Shown: positions 1 to 7,649 of the stretch, piece by piece
How positions within the stretch are numbered: the first letter of the stretch is position 1
Layout: the number at the start of each line of letters is the position of its first letter
NCBI RefSeq assembly: GCF_004011155.1
Contig: NZ_RJWG01000004.1
Span: 528-64,527, forward strand
Length of the DNA: 64,000 nucleotides
Origin: Clostridium prolinivorans
GTDB taxonomy: Bacteria > Bacillota > Clostridia > Clostridiales > Clostridiaceae
Direction of reading: 5' to 3'
Position numbers and translations under genes: made by a program
The notes under the pieces: model-generated
Seen by the model: the letters and a program-made list of their open reading frames with translations, nothing else
Database searches by the model: none
What the model was told of the DNA's origin: nothing

Positions 1-1069
1 GTCTTGCAGCCTTTTGTAATGCTTCATCAAAGCTATAAACTCTATACATTCCAAGAACTGGAGATAACTTTTCGCGTGAGAATGGCTCATCAAGTTCTAC
101 TGATTCAACCTCTCCTATAAGAACTTTAGTATTTTCAGGAACATTAACTCCAGCAAGTTCAGCTATTTTTGTTGCAGGTTGTCCAACTATTTCTGAATTT
201 AAAGCTCCATTTTTGAATATAGTTTTTCTTACCTTATCCAGTTCTTCTCCTTGTAAGAAGTAAGCTCCTCTTTCAATAAATTCTTCTTTAACTTCATCAT
301 AAACCTCATCCATTACTATAACTGTTTGTTCTGATGCACATATAACACCATTATCAAAAGTTTTTGAAAGAAGTATAGAACTTACAGCCATCTTTATGTG
401 TGCTGTTTCATCTATAATTGCTGGAGTGTTACCAGCTCCAACTCCTATAGCAGGTTTACCTGAAGAATATGCAGCTTTAACCATTCCTGGACCGCCAGTT
501 GCAAGTATTATATCTGCCTCACTCATAACCATTTGAGAAAGCTGTACTGTTGGTTCATCAATCCATCCTATAATTCCTTCTGGAGCTCCAGCTTTAACAG
601 CAGCTTCTAAAACTATTTTAGCAGCTTCTATTGTAGATTTTTTTGCTCTTGGATGTGGTGAAAATATTATTCCATTTCTTGTTTTTAAAGCAATTAGAGC
701 TTTAAATATTGCTGTTGATGTTGGATTTGTAGTTGGAACTATAGCTGCAATAACTCCTATAGGTTCTGCTACTTTTACTATACCAAATGATTCATCTTTT
801 TCTATAACTCCACAAGTCTTTTCATCTTTATATTGATTATATATATATTCGGATGCAAAATGGTTTTTTATAACCTTATCCTCGACTATACCCATACCAG
901 TCTCTTCAACTGCCATCTTGGCTAAATATATTCTTGCATTATTAGCTGCCATAGCTGCTTGTCTAAAAATTTCATCTACTTGTTCTTGTGTATAATTTGC
1001 AAATTTTCTTTGTGCTTCTTTAATTTCTTGAATTTTTATTTTTAGTTCTTCCATATTAGTAACTTTCAT
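1..1069 (-). CDS. adhE: Bifunctional aldehyde-alcohol dehydrogenase AdhE, N-terminal part (runs off the window)
   Basis: The first 356 codons of a minus-strand gene whose 3' part lies outside the window. The visible part is the CoA-acylating acetaldehyde dehydrogenase domain, which reduces acetyl-CoA (or butyryl-CoA) to the aldehyde with NADH. The active-site cysteine is at about residue 244 in NGVICASEQTV, and the nucleotide-binding stretch ATGGPGMVKAA is at about 190-200. A stand-alone acylating aldehyde dehydrogenase cannot be excluded because the alcohol dehydrogenase half is not visible, but the N-terminus is AdhE-like. The ATG follows AGGAGG at good spacing. The upstream Rex-type operator fits NADH-dependent control of ethanol and butanol formation. 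Confidence 0.9.
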   Translation of the reverse strand, partial: MKVTNMEELKIKIQEIKEAQRKFANYTQEQVDEIFRQAAMAANNARIYLAKMAVEETGMGIVEDKVIKNHFASEYIYNQYKDEKTCGVIEKDESFGIVKVAEPIGVIAAIVPTTNPTSTAIFKALIALKTRNGIIFSPHPRAKKSTIEAAKIVLEAAVKAGAPEGIIGWIDEPTVQLSQMVMSEADIILATGGPGMVKAAYSSGKPAIGVGAGNTPAIIDETAHIKMAVSSILLSKTFDNGVICASEQTVIVMDEVYDEVKEEFIERGAYFLQGEELDKVRKTIFKNGALNSEIVGQPATKIAELAGVNVPENTKVLIGEVESVELDEPFSREKLSPVLGMYRVYSFDEALQKAAR

Positions 1070-1140
1070 AGTACAGCCTCCTTTTTATTTAAATTAATTT
1101 ATTTTTTATAGGCTTCTATATTAAACTTAACTTATTTTAT

Positions 1141-1182
1141 TTATTAAAAATTTTAAATTTTGCAATTTAAAATTTTTAATAA
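1141..1182. repeat. 42-nt near-perfect palindrome in the adhE leader
   Basis: A 19-bp arm starting TTATTAAAAATTTTAAATT is followed by TTGC and then by its exact reverse complement. It contains almost no G or C. It lies between the predicted adhE promoter and its start codon, so it would fold in the transcript. It could be an RNA stability element or a weak attenuator; no U-run typical of a terminator follows it. Confidence 0.5.
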
Positions 1183-1205
1183 GTCAAGTTGTCATAAAGA
1201 AATCC

Positions 1206-1234
1206 TATATATGATTTACAATATAATTTGTTAA
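1206..1234 (-). promoter_or_regulatory. Candidate adhE promoter
   Basis: Reading the minus strand, TTAACA (1229-1234), a 17-bp spacer and TATATA (1206-1211) form a plausible sigma-A promoter. The -35 box lies inside the Rex-like palindrome. The untranslated leader would be about 130 nt and contains the long palindrome at 1141-1182. Confidence 0.45.
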
Positions 1235-1245
1235 AGTTTTAACTA
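1228..1245. promoter_or_regulatory. Rex-type operator upstream of adhE
   Basis: The sequence TTGTTAAAGTTTTAACTA matches the clostridial Rex consensus TTGTTAA-N4-TTAACAA except for one base in the last half-site. It overlaps the predicted -35 box of adhE. Rex is the NADH/NAD-sensing repressor known to control adhE in clostridia. The identity of the regulator is inferred from the motif and its position. Confidence 0.75.
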
Positions 1246-1343
1246 CATTCACATTATATATTTATTTTAATAAAAAAGCAATAGAATTAATAAAAAAAAT
1301 ATAAAGTTTTTATTGTATTATTCTTTAATATATTATCATTTTT

Positions 1344-1358
1344 ATGAAAACGTTATAT
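1344..1358. promoter_or_regulatory. cre-like box upstream of adhE
   Basis: ATGAAAACGTTATAT matches the CcpA cre consensus WTGNAANCGNWNNCW at all but one position. It lies about 100 bp upstream of the Rex-like site. In such AT-rich DNA a match can occur by chance. Confidence 0.3.
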
Positions 1359-1450
1359 GTTTTTGTTTGATTTTTCATTTTAATTATTGTGTTTTTTTTA
1401 ACAATCATTTTCTGAATTTAATATTTAAATAACTAAAACATACCTATAAA

Positions 1451-1498
1451 TAGCAAAAAAACAGCTATATTTTAGCGATTTAAGCTGTTTTTTTTGCA
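1451..1498 (-). terminator. Hairpin terminator after the 164-aa gene
   Basis: Arms TAGCAAAAAAACAGCT (1451-1466) and AGCTGTTTTTTTTGCA (1483-1498) pair with a 16-nt loop. On the minus strand the descending arm is U-rich. It lies about 65 nt past the stop codon of the gene ending at 1563. Confidence 0.6.
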
Positions 1499-1562
1499 TA
1501 TATTAATTAGAAAAATTTCTTATTTGAATTTATTTTTAACAAATAAATTATTTGTCTGTAAA

Positions 1563-2057
1563 TTAAAAAATATTAAAATTTTTTAATTTAATTGGAAATT
1601 TTATTACATCGCCTGGGTTATCATCTACAAGTTTATAAAAATTTTCATTTTCTGGTGAAGGATAATAATAACTTAAATTTTCACCATTATTAACATATTC
1701 AATTACTCCAAACACTGCTGGTTTAAATCCTATATCTATTAATTTTTCAAATATATTTTCTTTTATTATAATTTCTACAGAGTCTGGTGTAAAACTTTTA
1801 TTCCAAAGCTTAAGCCAGCTCTCTTCAAAATCAAATTCAGAAATTGTTTCATAATTTAATTTTTCACAGCCTTCTACCATACCATAAATTTCACTAACTT
1901 TTATTTTCCCAAAACTTTTTATTACATAATTATACTTAAACTTCCCTTTTAATTTATAATAAAATTTATCTTTTTCTTCTACGTTCCACCCACCTTTTAT
2001 AAGCTGAGCATGTGTATATGCAAAACTCATATTAACTTTAAAATACACTATCTTCAT
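1563..2057 (-). CDS. Hypothetical protein, 164 aa
   Basis: I do not recognise this protein. It is soluble-looking, with no signal peptide or membrane helix, and rich in aromatic and charged residues (for example YTHAQLIKGGWNVEEKDKFY near the start). The middle region alternates short hydrophobic and acidic stretches, as in a small alpha/beta fold. The ATG at 2057 is preceded by AAGGAGAAAAT, a good ribosome binding site. It is monocistronic, diverges from the greA-like gene and has its own terminator, so it is likely a real gene of unknown role. Confidence 0.6.
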   Translation of the reverse strand: MKIVYFKVNMSFAYTHAQLIKGGWNVEEKDKFYYKLKGKFKYNYVIKSFGKIKVSEIYGMVEGCEKLNYETISEFDFEESWLKLWNKSFTPDSVEIIIKENIFEKLIDIGFKPAVFGVIEYVNNGENLSYYYPSPENENFYKLVDDNPGDVIKFPIKLKNFNIF

Positions 2058-2264
2058 TTGATTTTCTCCTTAAATATAAAAATTTATATAAAATAATAAC
2101 TTATACAATTATAGCAAAAATAAAAAAATTTTTTAATATAAATTTACCAAATAGATTTAATGTAATAGCACTTTGTTATATATGGAAATTTTTCACTTAT
2201 TATGTTACTATGATGTAAAATAAATAATAAGTATTTTTATAATTTAAAAGAAAGAGGGATTATT

Positions 2265-2738
2265 TTGCATAATAAACTTACTTTAGATGCTATAAATAAA
2301 CTTAAAGAAGAGATTGAATATAGAAAAGTTGTTGTAAGAAAAAAAATAAATGAAGATCTTAAAGAGGCAAGAGCTCAAGGAGATTTAAGCGAAAATTTTG
2401 AATACAAGGCAGCCAAAAGAGACAGAGCAAGAAATGAAAGCAGAATTCGTTATCTTGAAAGAATGATTAAAACAGCTGTAATTATATCAGATGATACTTT
2501 AGAAGATGAAGTTGGTATAGGTAAAAAAGTAACTGTAAAATTTCTTAAGGAGGATGAAATAGAAGAATTTAAAATAGTAACAACAGTAGAAGCAGATCCT
2601 CTTAAAAATATGATAAGTATAGAATCTCCTCTTGGAAAAGTTTTATATAAACATAAAGTTGGTGAAATTTTAAAAGTAAACTCTCCTGAAGGAGAATACA
2701 CTATAAAAATTGAAAAAATTGAAACTAATAATAAATAA
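2265..2738 (+). CDS. greA: Transcription elongation factor GreA family protein
   Basis: At 157 aa this has the usual GreA length. The N-terminal coiled coil (about residues 5-75) carries the tip signature with acidic residues, ARAQGDLSENFEYKAAKRDR. The C-terminal FKBP-like domain ends with SPLGKVLYKHKVGEILKVNSP. GreA binds in the secondary channel of RNA polymerase and stimulates cleavage of backtracked transcripts. The start is TTG at 2265, preceded by AGAGGG; no ATG of the right length exists. The gene stands alone, whereas clostridial housekeeping greA is often next to lysS or dus, so this may be a second paralogue (inference). Confidence 0.88.
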   Translation: MHNKLTLDAINKLKEEIEYRKVVVRKKINEDLKEARAQGDLSENFEYKAAKRDRARNESRIRYLERMIKTAVIISDDTLEDEVGIGKKVTVKFLKEDEIEEFKIVTTVEADPLKNMISIESPLGKVLYKHKVGEILKVNSPEGEYTIKIEKIETNNK

Positions 2739-2864
2739 TAAATTTTAAATAATAAATCTTAATAAATATAAACAACTTATTATATTATATTTATAATATT
2801 CAACATAAAAATAAATATAGTCTATAAAAATATTAATATTATTTTATAAATTACAAATAATATT

Positions 2865-2975
2865 AATATAATTTCAGATAAAAGTATTTTTATTGAAAAT
2901 TAATCAATATATTTTAATTTTTAAACACTTTAATTTATATAGTAAAAATCAATTTACAGCTTATTTTAATTAAAA
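2865..2975 (-). repeat. Dispersed repeat, copy A (diverged)
   Basis: Read on the minus strand it begins AATAAGCTGTAAATTGATTT and ends with a CAATAAAAATACTTTTATCTG-like tail. This matches the order of blocks in the copies at 4051, 8847, 39541 and 41051. It lies just upstream of the arginase-family gene. Confidence 0.5.
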
Positions 2976-3010
2976 TATGAATTTTATAAAATAATAAGGT
3001 GGTATTAAAT

Positions 3011-3910
3011 ATGGATGTTGCTATAATAGGGGTTCCTATTTTTTATGGGGCAGATAAACATGGACCGGAATATGGTCCTGATAAATTACGCGAAAAAAAA
3101 GTTGTAGAAATAATAGGAAGACATAATCATAGAGTCTTTGATTTTGGAAATCTTTTTATTCCTAATGTTAAAGAATGTAATAAGTTTTTTTCTCATCCCA
3201 ATATGAAATATCTTGATCCTATAATACAAGTTAATAATAACCTTGCACATATTGTGTATTCTTCTATTAAAGGTAATAGTTTCCCTTTTGTAATTGGGGG
3301 AGATCATTCTTTAGGACTTGGAAGTGTAGCAGGATCAAGCAGAGCTTATAATAATTCTGCAGTTGTTTGGATAGATGCTCATGGAGATATAAACACACAA
3401 GAAACTAGTGAAAGCGGTAATATACACGGAATGTCTTTAGCTAAAGCAATGGGACTTGGATATAAAGATTTAGTTGATGTTTATTATAAAGGTCCAAAAG
3501 TAAAAAATGAAAATGTTTTTATAATTGGTGCAAGAGATTTAGACAAAGGTGAATATGAATTAATAAAAAAGGAAAATCTTCATGTATATACTGCGAAAAG
3601 AATTCATGAATATGGTATTGAGTATGTAGTTAATGAAATTATTAAAGATATTAAAAGCAGAAATATATCTTCAATTCATTTAAGTTTTGATTTAGATTTT
3701 ATTGATGCAAAATTTGTTCCTGGAACTGGTACCCCAGTATCTAATGGTATGTCTATAGATGAAACAAAAACTCTTTTGAAAATGTTTGCTAAATCAAATC
3801 TTGTAAAATCTATGGATTTTGTTGAACTTAATCCTCTTTTAGATAAAAATGATGTTACATCTAATATAGCTATAAATTTAATTGATTGGACTTTTGAATA
3901 TTTAAATTAA
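3011..3910 (+). CDS. Arginase/agmatinase family (ureohydrolase) protein
   Basis: A 299-aa ureohydrolase with the binuclear manganese motifs in order: GGDHS (about residue 97), DAHGD (about 123) and SFDLDFIDAKFVPGTGTPV (about 226-244). A conserved glutamate lies in VELNPLLD near the C-terminus. These enzymes hydrolyse arginine to ornithine and urea, or related guanidino compounds. The PGTGTPV signature favours the arginase branch over agmatinase, but the substrate is not certain. An upstream GTG at 2999 lies inside the ribosome binding site AAGGTGG, which is spaced correctly for ATG 3011. It is monocistronic. Confidence 0.85.
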   Translation: MDVAIIGVPIFYGADKHGPEYGPDKLREKKVVEIIGRHNHRVFDFGNLFIPNVKECNKFFSHPNMKYLDPIIQVNNNLAHIVYSSIKGNSFPFVIGGDHSLGLGSVAGSSRAYNNSAVVWIDAHGDINTQETSESGNIHGMSLAKAMGLGYKDLVDVYYKGPKVKNENVFIIGARDLDKGEYELIKKENLHVYTAKRIHEYGIEYVVNEIIKDIKSRNISSIHLSFDLDFIDAKFVPGTGTPVSNGMSIDETKTLLKMFAKSNLVKSMDFVELNPLLDKNDVTSNIAINLIDWTFEYLN

Positions 3911-3912
3911 AT

Positions 3913-4018
3913 AAGGACTGTTGCAAAATATATTCTAATCCTATGAAGCTTCTTAAGCAATAACATTTAGTTTACTGCATTGTAACTTCAAACTATCTTT
4001 CATTTTGCTACAGCCCTT
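3913..4018. mobile_element. MITE-like element or IS remnant with 17-bp inverted ends
   Basis: The left end AAGGACTGTTGCAAAAT and the right end ATTTTGCTACAGCCCTT are inverted repeats matching at 15 of 17 positions, 106 bp apart. Ends of the GGGCTGTNGCAAAAT type resemble terminal repeats of IS6- and IS1182-like elements. There is no transposase inside. The folded element ends in TTTATTTTT, so it may also terminate arginase-gene transcription. No clear target duplication is visible. Confidence 0.5.
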
Positions 4019-4050
4019 TATTTTTATAAAAGATTTTTGAGATTATATAA

Positions 4051-4263
4051 TAATATTATCTCAAAAAGTATTTTTGTTAAATATTGATACCTATATAGAT
4101 ATAATATAAATTTAGAAACATTATAAGATTACAACCAAAATAGGTGAATCTGCAGATAATTCTATAGAAAATCCTTATACAAAAGCACCTGCATCCATAA
4201 TAACTTGATCTTCATAATAAATTATATAGTGGAAATTAATTTATAATTTATTATGGTTTAATC
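4051..4263 (-). repeat. Dispersed repeat, copy B (long form)
   Basis: On the minus strand it starts GATTAAACCATAATAAATTA and later carries ATAATGTTTCTAAATTT and a tail like AACAAAAATACTTTTTGAGA, the same block order as the other copies. It has about 90 extra bases in the middle (about 4133-4222). On the plus strand these contain a 30-codon open stretch ending ADNSIENPYTKAPASIIT before a stop, possibly a gene relic. Confidence 0.5.
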
Positions 4264-4266
4264 ATA

Positions 4267-5676
4267 TTAAAGAATAAATATAGCTGTAATAGTGGTAACT
4301 ATAAGTCCTATAATTACCGGTTTTATATTTTTTTTCGCAAGTTCAAAAGCATCTACACCGCAAATAGCAGCTACAGGTATTACTGCCCAAGGAACTATTG
4401 TTCCTCCACCTACCCATATACCAGCTATTTGTCCTAAAGCCGTAAGAGTTGCTACTCCTTTACCTAACGCAGCTGAAAATATTTTAGCAACAGAACCTAC
4501 TAAAGATATGCCAGAAAAGCCTGACCCATCAATTCCTGTAATGGCACCCACAACTGTAAGTGTGCTTGCCGAAATAACTGAATTAAGGGGAACTATATTT
4601 GCAAGAGCAGCACCTAAATCATTAACAATACCATTGGAGTTTTGCGGAAGTACATTACCGAATATATTAGTAAAAGCCGAATCTCCTAAATAAAAGAAAG
4701 CTGCTATAGGTATAACAATACCAAATATTTTAAAAGCAAATTGCAATCCTTTAACTAAATCATCTGTAATTTTTTCTAAGGCCTTTTTTCTATAAGCTAA
4801 TATTGAAATTATGCTTAATATAAATACAGCAGTACCACCTATAAGAGCTGTAGCATCTCCTCCTTGAAGTTTTGATTTATACATTATAAAAATATCCAAT
4901 GCAAATAATATAACTATGAATAAAGCTAAAATTTTTCTAAGTTTTTTAGAAGTAATTAACATTCTTTCTTCTAAATTATTTTCAGTTACCTCTTCAATTT
5001 TATACTCTTTATACTCACTTGATAATATACCTTGTTTTATATCCTTTCTAATAATATAAAAACCTGCTGTAGTAGTTACAATCCCCATTACAATTACAAG
5101 AGGAACACTTGCCGATATAACATCAGCTGCAGGTATCCCGGCAGCATCTCCAGTAATTTTAGGTGCAGCTTGAATTATATAATCACTAGATAAAGCTATG
5201 CCATGTCCAAAAAGATTCATAGACACAGCAACTCCCATAGCTGGAAGGCCAGCCTTTTTTGCTATAGGAATAAATAATGCTCCAATAAGTGCCACAGCTG
5301 GTGATGGCCAAAAGAACCAAGATAAAATCATCATAACTATACCTATAACCCAATAAGCAATCCAATAATTTTTAATAATTCTTTTAAATGGCGATATCAT
5401 CTCATCGTTTATACCTGAAACTATTATGGTATTGCTCATAGCAGTTATGACAGATATTATAAATATTGTAGGCATGAGTTCTTTTGCTGCATAAACAAAA
5501 CTGTTAAATATACCCATTGCTGATTTATAAACCGAACCTGTAGCAAAAATACCCAATACAAAAATGCCTATAATACAAATAAGTGATATATCTTTCTTCC
5601 TTATCATAGATACTATTATTACAATAATAAAGATAAGATATATATAGTGAAGTGATGTTAATGTTACATTAATCAT
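4267..5676 (-). CDS. Multi-spanning membrane transporter, probable organic anion permease
   Basis: A 469-aa protein with about 12 hydrophobic segments and two similar halves joined by a charged loop at about residues 218-240. Membrane re-entrant-like motifs WPSPAVALIGALFIPIAKKA and IAGIWVGGGTIVPWAVIPVA recall the ion-transporter superfamily (GntP, DcuC and citrate-type permeases). I cannot name the substrate. The upstream TTG at 5688 lies inside the ribosome binding site GGAGGAG, which serves ATG 5676. It is monocistronic and converges on the arginase-family gene. Confidence 0.65.
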   Translation of the reverse strand: MINVTLTSLHYIYLIFIIVIIVSMIRKKDISLICIIGIFVLGIFATGSVYKSAMGIFNSFVYAAKELMPTIFIISVITAMSNTIIVSGINDEMISPFKRIIKNYWIAYWVIGIVMMILSWFFWPSPAVALIGALFIPIAKKAGLPAMGVAVSMNLFGHGIALSSDYIIQAAPKITGDAAGIPAADVISASVPLVIVMGIVTTTAGFYIIRKDIKQGILSSEYKEYKIEEVTENNLEERMLITSKKLRKILALFIVILFALDIFIMYKSKLQGGDATALIGGTAVFILSIISILAYRKKALEKITDDLVKGLQFAFKIFGIVIPIAAFFYLGDSAFTNIFGNVLPQNSNGIVNDLGAALANIVPLNSVISASTLTVVGAITGIDGSGFSGISLVGSVAKIFSAALGKGVATLTALGQIAGIWVGGGTIVPWAVIPVAAICGVDAFELAKKNIKPVIIGLIVTTITAIFIL

Positions 5677-5776
5677 ATACTCCTCCAATTAAAATTACTA
5701 TATTATTAAATTATGAAAAAATACATACTTAGTTACTAAATATTAAGTAATAATTTATTTCTTTATTTATAAAAAT

Positions 5777-5805
5777 TTTACACACATAAATACCTTTGTT
5801 ATAAT
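5777..5805 (+). promoter_or_regulatory. Sigma-A-like promoter of the splB operon
   Basis: TTTACA (5777-5782), a 17-bp spacer and TATAAT (5800-5805) are almost consensus, 31 bp before the GTG start of the first gene. No sigma-G-like pair is obvious here. Confidence 0.6.
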
Positions 5806-5836
5806 TTATCTATAATTTTATAAGGAGGTTTTAACT

Positions 5837-6664
5837 GTGATTTTCATTATAACTGCACTAATGGCAGAAGCTGCTCCTATTATTGAGCATTTTAAATTAA
5901 AAAAAGATATAACTAATAATACATATCAATTATATAGAAATTATGATATTGTACTAATAATAAGCGGAGTTGGAAAAATAAAAAGTGCTATGGCAGCTAC
6001 ATATCTATTTTCTACTTATAATTCTAAAGAAAGAAATTTTTTAATAAATATAGGTTTTTGTGGAACAAACAGTAGCAAATATAGACTTGGCACCCCTTTA
6101 TTAATACATAAAATTACAGATGTTGATACTAATTATGATTATTATCCTGATATATTTATTGACAGTACTTTGCCTAGAGAAGCTTTATACTGCTATTCAA
6201 AGCCAGTAAAAAAAGAGAATATTAATACTAAAGAAGATATTTTTTGTGATATGGAATCTTCTGGAATTATGGAAGTTTCTAAAAAATTTACTTATTCTCA
6301 CGAAGTAGTAATAATAAAAATAATTTCAGATTATTTAAGTATAGAAAATTTAAATCACGAAATTTTGAAAAATTATATTAAAGATAATATATTATATATA
6401 GAACAAATTATAAAACAATTAAAATCATTAAATTACAGCTTTAATGAACTTTTTATGGAAGAAGAAGAAAATTTCCTTGATATTATTTCAGACAATTTAA
6501 GATTTACTACTTCTATGAAACAAATACTTTTAAAAAAAATAAAAAAAGCAAAATTAGAACATAAAGAACCTTTAAAAGTACTTAAATTGTTTACGGAAAT
6601 AAATGTTAATTCAAAAATAGAAGGGAAGAAGATTTTTGAACAGATTATCGATAAACTCAAATAA
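5837..6664 (+). CDS. Nucleoside phosphorylase/nucleosidase-like protein, first gene of the splB operon
   Basis: The first ~180 residues resemble the MTA/SAH nucleosidase fold: an N-terminal ITALMAEAAPI strand, ISGVGKIKSAMAATYL (about 43-58) and the substrate-binding motif CDMESSGIMEVSKKF (about 137-151). The last ~80 residues are a lysine- and glutamate-rich helical extension absent from ordinary nucleosidases. It starts at GTG 5837 after AAGGAGG. Its end overlaps the start of splB by 29 bp, so the two are translationally coupled. The pairing suggests it handles a nucleoside or base linked to spore DNA repair; that link is inference. Confidence 0.7.
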   Translation: MIFIITALMAEAAPIIEHFKLKKDITNNTYQLYRNYDIVLIISGVGKIKSAMAATYLFSTYNSKERNFLINIGFCGTNSSKYRLGTPLLIHKITDVDTNYDYYPDIFIDSTLPREALYCYSKPVKKENINTKEDIFCDMESSGIMEVSKKFTYSHEVVIIKIISDYLSIENLNHEILKNYIKDNILYIEQIIKQLKSLNYSFNELFMEEEENFLDIISDNLRFTTSMKQILLKKIKKAKLEHKEPLKVLKLFTEINVNSKIEGKKIFEQIIDKLK

Positions 6665-7649
6665 AAAACTATTTAACACTATTTACGTTGAAGAAGAAGC
6701 TTATAAATATCCTCTTACAAAACAAATACTTAATAAATATAAAGATTCTTTTGTAATTACCATAAAACATTACAAAGATGTTTTTAATCGTACAAATCAA
6801 AATTTTAATATTCAAAAGCAAAATCAATCTTTAATTTTAGCAGTAAAAAATGTTCCATTTTTATATAATGGTCCAAATATATGCCAGAATTTTGGATATT
6901 CTAAATTTTATTATACTTCTTTTTTATTAAATTGTATTTTTGACTGTAAATATTGTTATCTTCAAGGCATGTATCCATCTGCAAATATAGTGGCTTTTGT
7001 AAATATAGAAGATTTTAAAAATGCAATTTTAAATATATCTAAAGATGACTCTATTTATTTAGCAGCTTCTTATGATACTGATTTAATTGCTTTTCATAAT
7101 ATTATCCCTTATTTAGATTATTTTTATGATTTTTTAAAAACCCAAGGTAATATTTTTACTGAAGTTCGCACTAAAAGTGCTAATACAACATTTTATAAAA
7201 ATCATGAACCTTTTAATAATTTAATAATTGCTTTTACACTTGCACCAGAAGAAATTATAAAAAAATATGAAAATTATACTCCATCTTTAAAATCACGTAT
7301 TGAAGCAATTAAAACGGCGATATCTCAAGGATTTAATATAAGAATTTGTTTTGATCCTATATTTATTAATACTGAAACAGATTCTTGTTATGAAGCATTT
7401 TATGATGAAGTTTTCAGTGAAATAAACCCAGATAAAATAATAGATATAGGATATGGATTTTTTAGAATGTCTAAAGAATTTTTTAAAAGAATTGAAAAAC
7501 ATAGAAATGATTGTTCACTTTTTTTAGAAGATTATTCTGTAAGTAATAATGTAGTATCTTATGATGAAAAGCTCCAAAAAAATATAAAAGAAAAACATTT
7601 TAAAATTTTAACAAAATACATAGAAAAGGAGAAAATATTTACGTTATGA
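6636..7649 (+). CDS. splB: Spore photoproduct lyase
   Basis: A 337-aa radical-SAM enzyme that splits the 5-thyminyl-5,6-dihydrothymine spore photoproduct back to two thymines during germination. The iron-sulfur motif C-x3-C-x2-C is in NCIFDCKYCYLQGMYP at about residues 102-118, with the SP-lyase-specific YLQ after the third cysteine. Its length is normal for the family. It overlaps the preceding nucleosidase-like gene and the next gene (ATGA overlap at 7646-7649). Presence of splB is good evidence for a spore former. Confidence 0.9.
   Translation: MNRLSINSNKKLFNTIYVEEEAYKYPLTKQILNKYKDSFVITIKHYKDVFNRTNQNFNIQKQNQSLILAVKNVPFLYNGPNICQNFGYSKFYYTSFLLNCIFDCKYCYLQGMYPSANIVAFVNIEDFKNAILNISKDDSIYLAASYDTDLIAFHNIIPYLDYFYDFLKTQGNIFTEVRTKSANTTFYKNHEPFNNLIIAFTLAPEEIIKKYENYTPSLKSRIEAIKTAISQGFNIRICFDPIFINTETDSCYEAFYDEVFSEINPDKIIDIGYGFFRMSKEFFKRIEKHRNDCSLFLEDYSVSNNVVSYDEKLQKNIKEKHFKILTKYIEKEKIFTL

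Larger units (their letters stand above)
1070..1562. other. Gene-free spacer between adhE and the unknown gene
   Basis: A 493-bp AT-rich spacer. It holds the adhE promoter, Rex-like operator, cre-like box, long palindrome and, at its upper end, the terminator of the next gene. No credible coding sequence was seen on either strand. Confidence 0.6.
3911..4266. other. Gene-free spacer with two repeat elements
   Basis: A 356-bp convergent spacer between the arginase-family gene and the transporter gene. It contains a MITE-like hairpin element and the longest copy of the dispersed repeat. No intact gene was seen. Confidence 0.6.

Noticed and set aside
1141-1182. The AT palindrome as a Rho-independent terminator for an upstream gene
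   Set aside because: It contains almost no GC, has no U-run, and lies inside the adhE leader with no gene ending there.
2999-3010. GTG 2999 as the start of the arginase-family gene
   Set aside because: It forms part of the AAGGTGG ribosome binding site of ATG 3011, so it cannot also be the start codon.
4292-4693. A 133-codon plus-strand open frame with proline-rich protein
   Set aside because: Antisense to the end of the transporter gene; composition reflects the complement of membrane helices.
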